The notes under the pieces are model-generated. The model was not told the DNA's origin. It was given only the letters and a program-made list of their open reading frames with translations, and did not search any database. DNA of 64,000 nt, from NCBI GenBank assembly GCA_027533395.1, contig JAPZUF010000002.1, forward strand, positions 124,001 to 188,000, given 5' to 3'. Both the position numbers and the translations under genes were made by a program. Source of the stretch: Cyclobacteriaceae bacterium. GTDB lineage: Bacteria; Bacteroidota; Bacteroidia; Cytophagales; Cyclobacteriaceae. This document shows positions 62,218-64,000 of the stretch, one piece after another (position 1 is the first letter of the stretch; each line of letters starts with the position of its first letter).

Positions 62218-62703
62218 TTATTTAAAATCTTTATTCCAAGTTAAAGTATCTTGTATTTGAGAAACTTTAGACATCGGACCTGTTACTGTAACTTCGTCAC
62301 TTTTGAACTCAATAATTAGCTTTTCAGTTTCATACCAGTTGTTATGCAACTTCTTGAAAAAGCCAGTAGGAAGAAACGTATAGAGGTCATTCACTTGTGT
62401 TTCAGTAATAGAAAATTTACGAACTCTGGTAAGTAGTTTTTTTTTAAAGTTGTCAATTTTTTGAAACTCAGTTATCGTGAGTAAACTCGCTTTTGCATTT
62501 CTTTGAAGTATGAGAGCGAAAAATAAAGGGTAAATAACTAGGTAAATGGAGTATGTGAAATATTGACTTTCCTGAAAAGAGAAATCATTATCAAAAAATA
62601 AACGAATGCAAGTATATAATCCTCCAAAAATAAAAGCGAAGGAAACGAACCCAACCCAAAATACTTTTTGAGTGGTTTTCTTAGTTTCGAACTTAATCGA
62701 CAT
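62218..62703 (-). CDS. Small two-TM membrane protein of unknown function
   Basis: A 161-residue protein with two TM helices (about 14-34, 44-62) and a C-terminal soluble domain (ASLLTITEFQKIDNFKKKLLTRVRKFS ... KLIIEFKSDEVTVTGPMSKVSQIQDTLTW). No family recognised. Its start overlaps the end of the YfhO gene by 11 bases, and the next gene downstream, encoding the DUF2721 protein, follows by 1 base, so a three-gene operon is likely. Confidence 0.6.
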   Translation of the reverse strand: MSIKFETKKTTQKVFWVGFVSFAFIFGGLYTCIRLFFDNDFSFQESQYFTYSIYLVIYPLFFALILQRNAKASLLTITEFQKIDNFKKKLLTRVRKFSITETQVNDLYTFLPTGFFKKLHNNWYETEKLIIEFKSDEVTVTGPMSKVSQIQDTLTWNKDFK

Positions 62704-64000
62704 TCTTCTTTTTAATTTCTACTACCACACAACCAATGAGAAATAACAGAACGAGCCACGATGATGCAGCCGTAACTGAGTTTCCAATTTGGTAAGACTT
62801 AGGCTCGAACCTAAATTCTATTTTATGTTTACCTACCGTCACTTCCAAGGCGCGTAAAATGTAATTAGCGCGAATGATATTTACTTCTTTATCATCAATA
62901 AAAGCTTTCCATCCTTCCGGATAATAAATTTCTGAAAAGATGAGTAAACCATTCTGATTTGTCTCTACTTCATATACTAATTTTTTAGGTGAATAATCTT
63001 GTAGCCGAACCGTTGCCAAACTATCATATTGAAAATTATTTACAAAAAACTTTGTTTCATCTATAATAGCCGTAGAAGATAAATCAGTTGTGTTAATAGA
63101 ACCTAATTCTTCATCAGCAGATTTTACTTTCTTTATATCTCTTACAAACCATGCGGGACCGTAGGCGGAATTATTGACTAAGATATTCTCAGCGCCAGGT
63201 CCGTAAACCAAGTATTTTGCATTTAACATGTTAATAGCGCCATAATTTTGGAATGATGTGTTGCCACTTTGAAAATTTGTGATCAAATCATTGGTTTGTT
63301 TATATAAACATGAATCAACAAAATCCTGATACCTTCTGATTTTTGCACCGTGGTAACCTCCAACAGAATGATGAAAGTAGGATGTGCGTGCTTCACTCAT
63401 TGCATCTTGCAAATTGTAAACGCGATAATAATTTTTATCTTTTAAAATAATCTCATCAGCTGCAGTTGGTGCAAAAAAAGTATTATCACGTTTGCGCTGA
63501 TAATTATCGACTGTAAAATAACGCTTGTTTACTCCGCTTAAATCAATCACAATCAACAAGGGAATAGCAACATAAGCAATAACAGGACTAATCCATTTTT
63601 TAAGCATGGCTGCTAATATTCCACCAGTAACAAGAATAAACCAGAAAGAACGCCACGCATCACCTTGTAATAAATCTTTACGGTCTGCCTGCATAGCGCG
63701 GATTAACCAGGCAGGCAATTGCGATTCACCTTCTCTTAAAAACGAGCCCATCCCTCCGGTTAACGCAAACAACAAACACACACCTAACACAATGCTGGCA
63801 GGCCAAATTAATTTTTTCTTGAGAGATTGAAAATCACCTTTAGCTATATGTTCAAGTGCTAAACTACCAAGTAAACAAAAACTAAAAATTGGAAATAGCA
63901 TCGCAAAAGTTACCGATCTGAATTTGTTATAGCCAGGTAAGTAATCGAACAAGAAATAATTGAAGCTTTCAAAATTGCTTCCCCAACTCAACATGATTCC
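62693..64000 (-). CDS. YfhO family membrane protein, C-terminal part (runs off window)
   Basis: The frame is open to the window edge on the minus strand, so the gene starts beyond 64000. The 433 visible residues (from 63994) include ESFNYFLFDYLPGYNKFR (a YfhO signature), several TM helices, and a C-terminal periplasmic-like part with LLIFSEIYYPEGWKAFIDDKEVNIIRANYILRALEV, typical of YfhO-type predicted glycosyltransferases or sugar-modification proteins. Function uncertain. Confidence 0.85.
   Translation of the reverse strand, partial: GIMLSWGSNFESFNYFLFDYLPGYNKFRSVTFAMLFPIFSFCLLGSLALEHIAKGDFQSLKKKLIWPASIVLGVCLLFALTGGMGSFLREGESQLPAWLIRAMQADRKDLLQGDAWRSFWFILVTGGILAAMLKKWISPVIAYVAIPLLIVIDLSGVNKRYFTVDNYQRKRDNTFFAPTAADEIILKDKNYYRVYNLQDAMSEARTSYFHHSVGGYHGAKIRRYQDFVDSCLYKQTNDLITNFQSGNTSFQNYGAINMLNAKYLVYGPGAENILVNNSAYGPAWFVRDIKKVKSADEELGSINTTDLSSTAIIDETKFFVNNFQYDSLATVRLQDYSPKKLVYEVETNQNGLLIFSEIYYPEGWKAFIDDKEVNIIRANYILRALEVTVGKHKIEFRFEPKSYQIGNSVTAASSWLVLLFLIGCVVVEIKKKNVD

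Noticed and set aside
1-64000. tRNA, rRNA or transposase genes
   Set aside because: No cloverleaf-like T-loop sequence in a plausible context and no transposase motif were found by reading. A tRNAscan or IS search would settle this.

Overview
The window looks like chromosomal DNA of a low-GC member of the Bacteroidota, probably a Cytophagia/Chitinophagia-type gliding bacterium. Supporting signs are a giant secreted protein with a gliding-motility (type IX secretion) C-terminal domain beside a PorP/SprF protein, an OmpA protein with PD40-like repeats, many about 800-residue MacB/FtsX-type permeases, LytS/LytTR signalling, DUF4199, YfhO and CNNM proteins, and repeated TAnnTTTG-type -7 promoter elements close to start codons. 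Starts are often leaderless or nearly so, and Shine-Dalgarno sequences are not evident.

Layout. 1-4.2 kb: end of an RND efflux adaptor, its inner-membrane pump, a PII-like protein and a DUF2892 membrane protein. 4.3-15.5 kb: housekeeping genes (def, methionine-type aminotransferase, GNAT acetyltransferase, FtsX permease, secreted aminopeptidase P, a TetR-exported protein-hemB operon, isocitrate dehydrogenase, DUF6671). 15.7-22.1 kb: MacB-type permease, queA, small membrane protein, ispD, secreted M28 peptidase, exported small protein, sdaAA.

22.1-31 kb is the accessory part. It holds a strict 21-bp tandem array of about 20 units, an 88-bp two-hairpin repeat present as two direct copies around a two-gene DUF488 module, an in-frame palindromic insertion inside the DUF488 gene, and then same-strand small genes (esterase, XRE-membrane regulator, short membrane proteins, cupin, CPBP protease, DUF6090-like). 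The segment 25.19-27.70 kb has boundary inverted repeats and long stem-loops resembling attC sites and integron gene cassettes, with no integrase in view. Several composite intergenic repeats lie here too.

31-45 kb: a CBS-domain cystathionine synthase, a pentameric ligand-gated channel homologue, a cytochrome b561-like protein, an OmpA protein, then a four-gene signalling operon (SDYY-repeat protein, LytS-type kinase, a second LytS paralogue that has lost its histidine, LytTR regulator) and a pair of FtsX-type permeases. 45-64 kb: ndh-kup operon, coiled-coil lipoprotein, CNNM transporter, a dihydroorotase homologue lacking its metal ligands followed by two DUF4199 proteins, a glycosyltransferase and a 53-residue membrane protein, NUDIX hydrolase, the 1729-residue adhesin-like protein with divergent PorP/SprF, and the end of a YfhO gene running off the window.

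No rRNA, tRNA, CRISPR array or transposase gene was recognised. Families were assigned by reading motifs, without database searches.
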